Shown: in pieces, positions 8,251 to 16,665 of the stretch
Layout: each line of letters opens with the position of its first letter
Position numbering within the stretch: position 1 is the first letter of the stretch
Source: Rhodothermus sp.
GTDB lineage: Bacteria; Bacteroidota; Rhodothermia; Rhodothermales; Rhodothermaceae
Direction of reading: 5' to 3'
DNA: 59,072 bases
Assembly: GCA_030950375.1 (NCBI GenBank)
Contig: JAUZRN010000040.1
Span: 1 to 59,072 of the forward strand
Notes under the pieces: model-generated
Told to the model about the DNA's origin: nothing
The model's input: only the letters and a program-made list of their open reading frames with translations
Database searches by the model: none
Translations under genes and position numbers: made by a program

Positions 8251-11200
8251 GGCAACATGTCCTGGGTCTGGGGTTGCCGGTACTGTTCCATCCGTTGCAA
8301 CAACTCACGTAAACGACGCGCCAGCTGCGCTTTTCGTTCATAGTGAATGGGGGCAGGGGGATACAGCGAGCCCTGTCGTACACCCCGACCATTGAAGCCG
8401 CCGGCCAGACGGTATAGCGCCCTTCGGATCTGCTGAATGGAGCGGCCAAGCGCCTGCACACTATCTACCTGGGCACTATCTGGCCGGCGCTTGCGCAACT
8501 GTTGTCCCAGTTCACGCACTGTCTCCTCAGCGCTAAACGCCTGACGCTGCAGCTCCAGCACCTCCAGTAGAAAAGCCTCTCGAACGCGATAGGCTGCTTC
8601 CGGAATCGGCATTTCGGGATCGGGCTTGACCTGCACCATACGTTCCTGTACATAATCACCAGCCTTCAGGACCACACGATACATACCCGGCGCCACAAAA
8701 GGACCTACGGGCGTCACCGACCGTGGCAGCTGAGGCAGCGCATGTTCCGCGTATACCAGCCCTTCGCGTTGGGGTCGCTCTTCCCGATAAGGCGGAGGCT
8801 CATGCCGCAGGTCCCACACCACCCGCAGGAAACGCCCGGCTTCACCAGGGCCACGGAGGCAGCGCACCCTTCGCCCCGCGGCATTGTAGATCTCAATTTG
8901 CACGCTGTCGACCGGTCGACTCAGATAATAAGTGATCAGCGCACCCAGCGGACGATTTTCGCCGGCATAAGCGGCCTGGCTGCGATATGACGTCGACTTC
9001 CAGTAATGGAAGAAATGCGCAGGCCGAATGGCAAACAAATGCGCCGGTTTTTCCTGCAGTGCAGGCGACCATTCGGCCAGGAATCCTACATCATCGATGA
9101 TCCAGATTCCCCGGCCATGTGTGCCGATTACCAGATCCAACTCCCTCGGATGGATAAGCAGGTCACGATAGATCGTGGTAGGCAGGTTGTTGTTGAAACG
9201 ATACCAGTGCTGTCCGCCATCCAGGGAGTAAAAGAGCGCCCGCTCTGTTCCCAGGAAAAGCACGTTAGGATTCAGGGGGTGTTCGATCAGCACATGGACG
9301 GAACCTTCTGGTGGTAATCCATTGGTTAAAGCAACCCAGGTCTGTCCGAAGTCATCGGTGCGATACACATAAGGCGCAAAGTCGCCTTCCCGATGGCCAT
9401 CCAGGGTCACATAGGCACTACCTGGCCCCCGTCGAGACGCGACCACCCGGCTCACATATCGGCCATAGGGAAGACCGGGCAGATGGATGGCGGGAATATT
9501 CCGTCCGACTTCGGTCCAGGTACGGCCGCCGTCGCGTGACACCTGTACGTTGCCATCATCTGTACCTACCCACAGAATCTCTGGCGAAAGCGGCGACTCG
9601 GAAATGGTCGTTATCTCGCCAAACGAAGCGACACCGTCGTGTCGGGACAGCCGGATTTCCTTCCCGAGCACGCCCATCAGCTTCAGCGTGTCCCGGTCAA
9701 TCTGCCGCGTTAGATCCGGAGTTCGGCTCCAGGTCTCCCCACGATCATGAGAAATGAAGAGCCGGTTGCCGCCCAGGTAAACGGTGCGCGGATCGAAGCG
9801 TGAGAGTACTACCGGCGTAATCCAATCAAAACGATAGGCTGGTTCCCCCTCCGGCGGCACCGGCCGGATATACAACATGTCGCCCGTCAGAGCATCGACG
9901 CGATAGACCTCCCCGTTTTGCTCCGAGTTGTACAGGTAACGTGGCGAGGTGGGATCAGGCGCATGGTACATCCCATCACCAAAGCCTACCTGCGACCAGT
10001 CATCATTAATGATCCCGATCCATCGACGAGTTGCCGAGGGGCCCATCCAGGAATGATTATCCTGCGTACCGCCATAGACATAGTAGAACGGCTCGCGCCA
10101 GTCCACCCCGATTGCGTAAAACTGGGCAATTACGAAATTGTTGATCTTGCGATAGGTCTCTCCCATATCCCATGTCTCGTACAGCCCCCCATCACCGGCC
10201 AGGAAGAAATGAGCCGAGTTGTTGGGGTCAATCCAGAGGGCATGATAATCCGAGTGGACGCCCACGTCGTAAGTAGGCCGCGTTGGCATCTGTCGAAAGG
10301 TGCGCCCGCCGTCTTCGCTTTTGTAGAAGTTCACCGCCAGCAGATAGACCCGGTGCTCATTGTTAGGGTCTACATAGATGTGGCTGTAGTACATGGGGCG
10401 TGGGTTCAGGTCGTTGACCTTTTCCCAGGAGGCTCCGCCGTCGACGGAGCGATAGACGCCTCCCTCTTCAGCGTGCTCAATCACAGCGTACAAGACCTGC
10501 GGATTAGAACGCGCAATCGCCAGTCCGATGCGTCCTTTATCGCCTGCCGGAATACCCTGGGTCAGTTTCTGCCAGGTGTTACCACCGTCTGTAGATTTGT
10601 AAATCCCACTGCCCGGACCACCCCCGTTGAATCCCCAGACCTTACGCATTCGCTGATACATGGCCGCGTACAGTATCTGGGGATTCTGCGGGTCCATTAC
10701 CAGGTCGACGGCCCCGGTGTACGCGTCCACATAGAGCACCCGCTCCCAGGTACGCCCGCCGTCGGTAGAGCGATATACTCCCCGCGCTTCACTTTCTTTC
10801 CACAGGTTTCCCAGAGCCGCTACATACACTATGTCGGGATTTTCCGGATGGACTACGATGCGGGCAATATGACGCGTTGCCTCCAGGCCCAGGTGCTGCC
10901 AGGTCTTGCCTCCATCATCCGAGCGATATACCCCATTCCCCCATGAAGTACTCTGTCGGTTATTCTGCTCGCCTGTACCTGCATAAAGGACCTCCGGATT
11001 GGAAGGGGCGATGGCCAGATCACCGAAGGTACTGACGGGCTGGTCATCGAAGATCGGGGTCCAGGTTGTGCCGTTGTTGGTGGTCTTCCAGAGCCCCCCA
11101 GAGGCTGCGGCGATATAGATGACGGCAGGATTTTCGGGCAGGGCCTCGACGTCATGAATGCGTCCGCCAATACCAGCCGGACCAATATTCCGGGCGTGCA

Positions 11201-11288
11201 ATTGATGGAAAAGCGCTGGCTGCGCGCCTGTGTCTATCACCCATAGGCCCAGGATTAATCCTATGATGAAACCCCAATGGTTACGCAT
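8247..11288 (-). CDS. Large exported BNR/sortilin-type beta-propeller protein
   Basis: A 1013-residue protein with a signal peptide (about residues 1-22, ending GAQ). It has many Asp-box/BNR repeats of the form S-x-D-G-G-x-T-W spread over the first ~730 residues. This pattern is shared by sortilin/VPS10 propellers, exo-glucanase-like and photosystem assembly proteins. The last ~280 residues contain a beta-sandwich-like stretch (IEIYNAAGRRVR, similar to FlgD-type Ig folds) and a helical tail rich in Arg and Gln. A secreted or surface binding role is likely; catalytic residues of sialidases or GH74 enzymes cannot be assigned by eye. It lies downstream of susD and is coupled by an ATGA overlap to the following lipoprotein gene. 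Confidence 0.85.
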   Translation of the reverse strand: MRNHWGFIIGLILGLWVIDTGAQPALFHQLHARNIGPAGIGGRIHDVEALPENPAVIYIAAASGGLWKTTNNGTTWTPIFDDQPVSTFGDLAIAPSNPEVLYAGTGEQNNRQSTSWGNGVYRSDDGGKTWQHLGLEATRHIARIVVHPENPDIVYVAALGNLWKESEARGVYRSTDGGRTWERVLYVDAYTGAVDLVMDPQNPQILYAAMYQRMRKVWGFNGGGPGSGIYKSTDGGNTWQKLTQGIPAGDKGRIGLAIARSNPQVLYAVIEHAEEGGVYRSVDGGASWEKVNDLNPRPMYYSHIYVDPNNEHRVYLLAVNFYKSEDGGRTFRQMPTRPTYDVGVHSDYHALWIDPNNSAHFFLAGDGGLYETWDMGETYRKINNFVIAQFYAIGVDWREPFYYVYGGTQDNHSWMGPSATRRWIGIINDDWSQVGFGDGMYHAPDPTSPRYLYNSEQNGEVYRVDALTGDMLYIRPVPPEGEPAYRFDWITPVVLSRFDPRTVYLGGNRLFISHDRGETWSRTPDLTRQIDRDTLKLMGVLGKEIRLSRHDGVASFGEITTISESPLSPEILWVGTDDGNVQVSRDGGRTWTEVGRNIPAIHLPGLPYGRYVSRVVASRRGPGSAYVTLDGHREGDFAPYVYRTDDFGQTWVALTNGLPPEGSVHVLIEHPLNPNVLFLGTERALFYSLDGGQHWYRFNNNLPTTIYRDLLIHPRELDLVIGTHGRGIWIIDDVGFLAEWSPALQEKPAHLFAIRPAHFFHYWKSTSYRSQAAYAGENRPLGALITYYLSRPVDSVQIEIYNAAGRRVRCLRGPGEAGRFLRVVWDLRHEPPPYREERPQREGLVYAEHALPQLPRSVTPVGPFVAPGMYRVVLKAGDYVQERMVQVKPDPEMPIPEAAYRVREAFLLEVLELQRQAFSAEETVRELGQQLRKRRPDSAQVDSVQALGRSIQQIRRALYRLAGGFNGRGVRQGSLYPPAPIHYERKAQLARRLRELLQRMEQYRQPQTQDMLP

Positions 11289-11335
11289 CGCCTTTGTTGT
11301 CCTGATTGTGTTTAGACTTGTAGTTGTTGGTGATA

Positions 11336-11370
11336 AAAGGGGCCATAGCGTTTGCCACTATGGCCCCTTT
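11336..11370. terminator. Terminator-like hairpin between susD and the BNR gene
   Basis: A perfect 13-base-pair stem (11336-11348 with 11358-11370) and a 9-base loop. On the minus strand, downstream of susD, it is followed by TTTT then ATC, a short T-run, so it may be leaky and let some transcripts continue into the BNR gene. On the plus strand it is followed by a long T/C-rich run. Confidence 0.7.
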
Positions 11371-11408
11371 CTTCTTCTTTTTTCTTTTGCTAAGCCTGAA
11401 TTTTCTGA

Positions 11409-12725
11409 TTATCCACCGCTTCCAAAGGGTTGGCAGTTCTGCGTCTGATCAATGTTCGGGTTTGTCTGGCACTCGCTCTGACTGATCGGCAGGCAGGAAG
11501 CCCGTGGGTTCACACCGGGATACACGATGGTGCCTCCTTCCAGGAAGGGATGGTTCCAGCGATGGAGGTCCCAGAGGCGTCGTCCCTCTAACCACAGCGT
11601 CAGATGCCGCTCACGGTCCAGAATTGACCAGCCATCATTCTCATCCGCATTACGCAAATCACCAACCCCCGAGACGGTAGCTGGATCAATAGGATCCAGC
11701 CCATAGAAGCTCCGCACTTCATTGATCTTGGCCAGGGCCGTGGCAAGGTCACCGCCGCGCAGGGCTGCTTCTGCTTCGATGAGACGCATCTCAGTACCTT
11801 TCACAACAGGAATGTCTGCGCCCCGTTCTGCATATTTCTCCTGGCGCAGATGCGGCGTGCTCCCATCAGCACCCTGAGCATTCGGGCAATCTCCTTCCCG
11901 ACAATCCGTGAAGGGTGCGCGCGGATCTGGACCCCCTTGCTCCATAGCCACGCGATGCGCCAGCGTTTGATAGGCCGACATCTCATGACGCTGATGCGTC
12001 TCAAGGTAAATCACGTTATATTCGCGCGTTGAGTTGTCCGAGTAGATCGCATAGTAGACGAAATCGGTTGGAACACGCTGCGCATCGGCCACGGCCTTAC
12101 TCCAATCGCCCAATCCCATATAAGCCTGGGCCCGTCCCCCGTAGGCTGCCAGCAAAATGTCGTCGGTGCCTGCCTGCTGGGCCTGGTTGATCGCTTCGGT
12201 GAAGAACTGTACCGCCCGTTCAAAGGCAGCCTCTTTGGGCTGATCTGGCCCGCCATCGAAGGCGACCCGGCAGAAATTCTCACCAAGTACCCGGTTGGCC
12301 AATCCGGCAAACAAATAGGCACGCGCGACCCGCGGATCCCCATTGAAGGCCTCTCCCAGCACCTCCTGCATACGTCGCAGGCCATCTTCTGCGACAAAGC
12401 GGGCCCGCTGTATACCCTCCCAGTAGGCATCTGTATCCCGATAATCAATAATGCCATGACGCGCCCGCGTCGAAAGGAAATAGCTACCGCTGGCTTCCAT
12501 TTCGTCCGAAAGCCGTGCTACGATAAAAGCAATATCATCAAAGACCACAGAGAAGTCGGCCGACATGCCGACGACCACGGCATTCAGCGCCCGATCGGTG
12601 TTCAGGTCTTCGTCCAGAATGCGGCCCGGGTTCTTTACCTTGAAGAGCCCTTCTTCACATCCCAGCAACGTTCCTGCTCCCAGGCCGATCACCAGGACCA
12701 CCGACAGCCATCTATAACGGATCAT
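11409..12725 (-). CDS. SusD/RagB-family outer-membrane lipoprotein
   Basis: A 438-residue lipoprotein with lipobox Leu-Leu-Gly-Cys at Cys23. After the anchor comes the typical SusD start (VKNPGRILDEDLNTDRAL), helical TPR-like segments, and the C-terminal region with GRRLWDLHRW, a RagB/SusD hallmark. SusD proteins cap the SusC channel from outside and hand over ligand. The ligand cannot be told from sequence, and no glycoside hydrolase lies beside it, so peptides or other oligomers are as possible as glycans. A purine-rich Shine-Dalgarno precedes the ATG. It lies 17 bases after the susC-like gene. Confidence 0.93.
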   Translation of the reverse strand: MIRYRWLSVVLVIGLGAGTLLGCEEGLFKVKNPGRILDEDLNTDRALNAVVVGMSADFSVVFDDIAFIVARLSDEMEASGSYFLSTRARHGIIDYRDTDAYWEGIQRARFVAEDGLRRMQEVLGEAFNGDPRVARAYLFAGLANRVLGENFCRVAFDGGPDQPKEAAFERAVQFFTEAINQAQQAGTDDILLAAYGGRAQAYMGLGDWSKAVADAQRVPTDFVYYAIYSDNSTREYNVIYLETHQRHEMSAYQTLAHRVAMEQGGPDPRAPFTDCREGDCPNAQGADGSTPHLRQEKYAERGADIPVVKGTEMRLIEAEAALRGGDLATALAKINEVRSFYGLDPIDPATVSGVGDLRNADENDGWSILDRERHLTLWLEGRRLWDLHRWNHPFLEGGTIVYPGVNPRASCLPISQSECQTNPNIDQTQNCQPFGSGG

Positions 12726-12729
12726 CGTA

Positions 12730-12737
12730 CCTCCTCC
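12730..12737 (-). promoter_or_regulatory. Strong ribosome binding site of the susD-like gene
   Basis: GGAGGAGG on the minus strand, four bases before the ATG at 12725. It supports the chosen start and shows that at least some genes here use Shine-Dalgarno pairing, although many genes in Bacteroidota do not. Confidence 0.6.
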
Positions 12738-12742
12738 GTGCT

Positions 12743-15580
12743 TTAGAATTCTGCCCGCAAGGTGATGGTGAAGGAACGTGTAGGGGGTAGATTGTAATAT
12801 TCCTGACGGAAAGCCGCGAAGCTCCGGCTGCCATCCTCAAATGCTTCCGGATCGATGCCCGGATAGTCCGTGATCTTTAGCAGATTGCGTCCCTTGAACT
12901 CCAGCCGCATAGCACGCAGCCCCGTCGGCAGAAAGCGTCGGGGTAGCCGGTAGGAGACTGTCACGTGTCGCAGCTTGAAGAAATCCGCGGGCTTGGTCCA
13001 CATACCATAGGTGGTGAAGTTCGGGTCACACAACGCCCAGTCGTAGGTGCGCAAATCAGCAGTTTGCCCGCTTTCGATCTTCTGCTGCACCTCGTAGCAC
13101 GGGGGCCACACACGACGTCTCGTGTTCTGATAAGCCACGCCCGACGAAAGCACGTGTCCGCCCTGGCCCTCACCCAGCGCATCGATCGTCAGGTTGCGCC
13201 AGAGCGTAAGCGTCATCCCAATGCCAAAGATACGCGTCGGATACGAAGGCCCGATATAGCGTTCTTCCATGATGGGCTCCTCGCCGATCGCATCGCCATT
13301 GATCACCACATCGTGGAAATAGGCCGGTGCAGGATAGCCTACCCGATAGTACTGGCGCCAGCCGATATAGATACTTTCCAGGCCTCCCAGGTCCAGGACT
13401 TTGCTCAGGTTCGTGGAGTAGTGGCCACTGATCTCCCAGCGTACGTTGCGAGACTGAAGCAGGGCCACCTGGAGTCGCATTTCGACCCCCTTGTTTTCCA
13501 GTTCCCCCACATTGCGGAGCTGCGTGTTGATCCAACCCAGGGATGGAATCGGCTGTACTGGAATTAGCGCATCGTAGGTCCGCTGGAAGAAGTACGTGAA
13601 GTCGATCAATACCCGATTTTGCAGGAAGAGACTTTCAAAGCCCAGCTCAATTTCCCGACTCCGCTCGGGCCCCAGCTTGGGATCACCGATGTTGGCCGGA
13701 GTAACGGCTGGCTGCCCTTCGTCGCCCGAGACCGAATCCCAGGTCCGTACCGCATCGAAGGGCCCAGGCGCTCGGCCACTTTCGCCATAGGCCGCACGCA
13801 GCCGGAACGAGTCCCACCAGCGTCTTGGCCAGAAATCAAGCTGGGACGCCACAAAGGAAAGTTGCACTTTGGGATAGTAGGCCAGGCCAAAGTCCTCGCC
13901 GAACGTACTGAAGCCGTCTGCGCGCAGACCTGCCGTCACGTAGATCAGATCTCGCCAGCCAAAGCGCTGCTGGATAAAGAACCCCCCACTGGCCACGGTG
14001 ACGCGATCCTCATCCGCTTGCGTCTTGGCCCCGGAGCTGACCAGCTTATCTCCAGGCCCCGCAAAGTCCTCTCCGAAGCCCCAAACATTGATGAACGAAC
14101 GACTGAAGATCTGTCCACCCCAGGAGGTGCTGGAGGTGATATCGCTCGTGAGTTCTCGGTCATAGGAGCCCATGTATTCCAGCGTTAGCACCCGGGAGTT
14201 ATACTGCTCCGCTTCCCGATTGCCCAGCGGCCGGAAGAAAAAGCCCCAGGGGCGCTCTTCCTGATAGTCCTGCGAGACGAAGTCCAGCCCGGCTGTCAGA
14301 CGGTGGAGCATGGTTGGGGTCGGCGTCCAGTTCACCGTCACCCCCGTCAGGAAGTGATGGTTCGTCGTAAAGAGCTTCATCTCCAGCACCTTACTATCGT
14401 CATGGTCCGGCGTATAGTCCCGGGGCCCACGCATGACGTTCAGTAACAACCCTTCGGCATTGTTGCCATCCGGCACCCAACGCGTCCGGCGGAAGGTGTA
14501 GGCACTGTTAAAGCGGATGTTCAACTTTGGAGAGGGCGAAAAGCCAAAATTCCCTCGAATCGTGTACATCTGGCTACGCTGTGGATCGATCACCCCATTC
14601 TCAATATTGAGCCGACTTGAGAAGAAGTAAGTCAGCAGATTGGATCCGCCCTGCACACTGAGGCTGTAGTCCTGAATGTGTCCGTTGCGCAGCCAGTCGC
14701 CATCTTCCGGACATCCTGGAAATTCCGTGCAGTCGTTCATCCAGAGGCCTTTGGGATCTTCCTTGGGCCCAATATGTCCCAGATTGTGAAACCCCTGCGT
14801 GATGGAAAGACGCCAGACAGGCCGTCCCTGCGCTCCACGCTTCGTAAAGATCTGGATCACGCCACCTGCGGCCTCAGTCCCATAAAGCGTAGCGGCCGCT
14901 GCTCCCTTAACGATTTCTACCCGCTCAATATCTTCAGGATTGAGATCATTCAGAGGGGAAGCAGCCTGATTCATCTCCGGGTCGCCCGGATAATAGAGAT
15001 TGACGCGAACCCCATCGATGTAGATGATCGGATCATTACTGATCAACGAATTATTCCCGCGGAGGCGAATGGTCGCGCCAGCGCCAACCTGCCCGGAGTT
15101 TTCCATTACCGTAATCCCGGGAGCCTTCCCTTGGATCAGGTCTCCAAAATCCGAGATCGCTACCCGCTCCAGCTGGGTCGCTGTAATCTGTTCCAGCGTA
15201 TTCCCGATCTCCCGCCGCCGGGCCAATCCCCCCGTACCCGTCACCACTACCTCCTCCAACTCCAGCATCGCTGGCTCCAGCGCAAAATCCCGTACGACCA
15301 CCTCCCCAGCCTGCACCTCCACACGCACCTGTTCAATCTGATAACCCACAAACCGAGCCTCCAGCGTATAGACGCCCGGCGGAATATTCGGTATAACATA
15401 CCGGCCATCCACATCCGTCGCTGCCCCGGTATTCAGTTCCTGTAGTACAATGTTCACACCGGGCAGCACGTCTCCCGTCGTCGCATCCGTCACCGTTCCG
15501 CGAATCGTTCCCGTCTGGGCCCATACCAGCGCCGGCCATACCAGCCAGAACCCGATGCATTGCAGCAGCCGCTGAATCAT
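12743..15580 (-). CDS. SusC/RagA-family TonB-dependent receptor
   Basis: A 945-residue outer-membrane transporter. In order: a signal peptide (about 1-21), a carboxypeptidase regulatory-like Ig domain (about 22-105, GVNIVLQELNTGAATDVDG), a TonB-box-like segment (LEEVVVTG), the plug domain (about 120-225) with the SusC signature RIRGNNS-like RLRGNNSLISNDPIIYIDG, and the C-terminal beta-barrel ending in Glu-Phe. It imports ligand with energy from TonB-ExbBD; an ExbB/ExbD pair is encoded at 54-55 kb. It is the first gene of the susC-susD unit with its own promoter in the divergent gap. Confidence 0.95.
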   Translation of the reverse strand: MIQRLLQCIGFWLVWPALVWAQTGTIRGTVTDATTGDVLPGVNIVLQELNTGAATDVDGRYVIPNIPPGVYTLEARFVGYQIEQVRVEVQAGEVVVRDFALEPAMLELEEVVVTGTGGLARRREIGNTLEQITATQLERVAISDFGDLIQGKAPGITVMENSGQVGAGATIRLRGNNSLISNDPIIYIDGVRVNLYYPGDPEMNQAASPLNDLNPEDIERVEIVKGAAAATLYGTEAAGGVIQIFTKRGAQGRPVWRLSITQGFHNLGHIGPKEDPKGLWMNDCTEFPGCPEDGDWLRNGHIQDYSLSVQGGSNLLTYFFSSRLNIENGVIDPQRSQMYTIRGNFGFSPSPKLNIRFNSAYTFRRTRWVPDGNNAEGLLLNVMRGPRDYTPDHDDSKVLEMKLFTTNHHFLTGVTVNWTPTPTMLHRLTAGLDFVSQDYQEERPWGFFFRPLGNREAEQYNSRVLTLEYMGSYDRELTSDITSSTSWGGQIFSRSFINVWGFGEDFAGPGDKLVSSGAKTQADEDRVTVASGGFFIQQRFGWRDLIYVTAGLRADGFSTFGEDFGLAYYPKVQLSFVASQLDFWPRRWWDSFRLRAAYGESGRAPGPFDAVRTWDSVSGDEGQPAVTPANIGDPKLGPERSREIELGFESLFLQNRVLIDFTYFFQRTYDALIPVQPIPSLGWINTQLRNVGELENKGVEMRLQVALLQSRNVRWEISGHYSTNLSKVLDLGGLESIYIGWRQYYRVGYPAPAYFHDVVINGDAIGEEPIMEERYIGPSYPTRIFGIGMTLTLWRNLTIDALGEGQGGHVLSSGVAYQNTRRRVWPPCYEVQQKIESGQTADLRTYDWALCDPNFTTYGMWTKPADFFKLRHVTVSYRLPRRFLPTGLRAMRLEFKGRNLLKITDYPGIDPEAFEDGSRSFAAFRQEYYNLPPTRSFTITLRAEF

Positions 15581-15637
15581 GGCGCTCTACATGTTTATGT
15601 GTAATATTTCTACAAAAAGCGCTTTTTTGCTAAACAT

Positions 15638-15667
15638 AGTATATTGTCCTACTGTAAGGATTCGCAA
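15638..15667 (-). promoter_or_regulatory. Candidate promoter of the susC-like gene
   Basis: Read on the minus strand: TTGCGA (15662-15667), an 18-base spacer and TATACT (15638-15643). The expected start near 15631 gives a leader of about 50 bases. That leader contains the palindrome AAAAAGCGCTTTTT (15614-15628 region). Confidence 0.5.
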
Positions 15668-15740
15668 CGTTTTAACAATTTCTGTTTACTTTTTACAATT
15701 TCTTAAAAAATATCAAGCTGAACGCTTACCTGCAGTTACG

Positions 15741-16661
15741 ATGCACCGCGGATTCAGACATGGCCTTCTTTGCTGCTTCCTGCTCGTTGGATGTGAGCTT
15801 ACTCCCCCCGTAGCGCCCTCCGACCTCCCCGAGCTGCAACCAGGCAAAGGGGTCTTCTCGTACACCTATCCTTTTCTGCCCCAACCTCTACGTATATGGT
15901 ATTACCTGCCTGAAAATTTTCCCCCGAATGGTCGGGTCGTGATTGTGCTGCACGGCGTCAAACGCAATGCCCATATCTATCGCGACCAGTGGATCCCTCA
16001 CGCCCGTCGTTTCCACTTTCTGGTATTGGCTCCCCGTTTTCCGAAGCAACAATTCTCAAACCGTGGCTACCATCAGGGAAACATGCAGGACGAGAAGGGA
16101 AACTTTCAGCCCGAGCGTTACTGGACTTTCACAGTGATCGACTCTCTCTTTCAATCTGTCCGCCGTACCCTTCGTCTTACCACCAGACATTTCGTGCTTT
16201 ATGGTCACTCTGCAGGAGGTCAGTTTGTCCACCGGTACACACTTTTTCGCTCGTCTACCTCTGCCGATCTACTGATCGCAGCAAATACCGGGTGGTACAC
16301 AATGCCCCGATGGGACGTAGCCTACCCTTATGGATTGAAGGGAAGCCCGCTGGACCGCCCCGCAGAGCTGGCCCGCGCCTTCCAACGCCGCTTCATTGTG
16401 CTGCTGGGTGAAGAAGATACCGATCCCAACGACCCTTACCTGAACAACTCACCCGAAGCGCGAGCGCAGGGCCCTCATCGGCTGGCCCGTGGCCTCAACT
16501 TCTACAGAACGGCTCGCCAGATGGCTGACTCGTTAAAGCTGCCTTTCTGTTGGGGACTTCAAACGGTACCCGGCGTCGGTCACAGTAACCGGGCAATGTC
16601 AGCGCCAGCGGCAGCGATTATCGTCTTTCCTCCGGATACCCTGATAAACTGCGGGAACTGA
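15741..16661 (+). CDS. Alpha/beta-hydrolase lipoprotein (esterase/depolymerase-like)
   Basis: A 306-residue protein with lipobox Leu-Val-Gly-Cys at Cys18. It shows the alpha/beta-hydrolase landmarks: strand plus oxyanion segment VVIVLHGVKRNA (about 66-77), nucleophile elbow YGHSAGG with Ser157, a likely acid at Asp226 or Asp228 in EEDTDPND, and His281 in GVGHSNR. The fold resembles polyhydroxybutyrate-depolymerase and feruloyl-esterase-like enzymes; the substrate is unknown. ATG 15741 was chosen because the longer upstream frame starts inside the opposite gene and spoils the signal peptide. It is divergent from the susC-like gene, and its stop is four bases from the convergent TPP-enzyme gene. 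Confidence 0.8.
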   Translation: MHRGFRHGLLCCFLLVGCELTPPVAPSDLPELQPGKGVFSYTYPFLPQPLRIWYYLPENFPPNGRVVIVLHGVKRNAHIYRDQWIPHARRFHFLVLAPRFPKQQFSNRGYHQGNMQDEKGNFQPERYWTFTVIDSLFQSVRRTLRLTTRHFVLYGHSAGGQFVHRYTLFRSSTSADLLIAANTGWYTMPRWDVAYPYGLKGSPLDRPAELARAFQRRFIVLLGEEDTDPNDPYLNNSPEARAQGPHRLARGLNFYRTARQMADSLKLPFCWGLQTVPGVGHSNRAMSAPAAAIIVFPPDTLINCGN

Positions 16662-16665
16662 CCCG

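Noticed and set aside
15581-15740. Start of the hydrolase gene at 15579, inside the divergent gap
   Set aside because: The extra 54 residues are AT-rich promoter DNA read through; only ATG 15741 gives a lipoprotein signal peptide.
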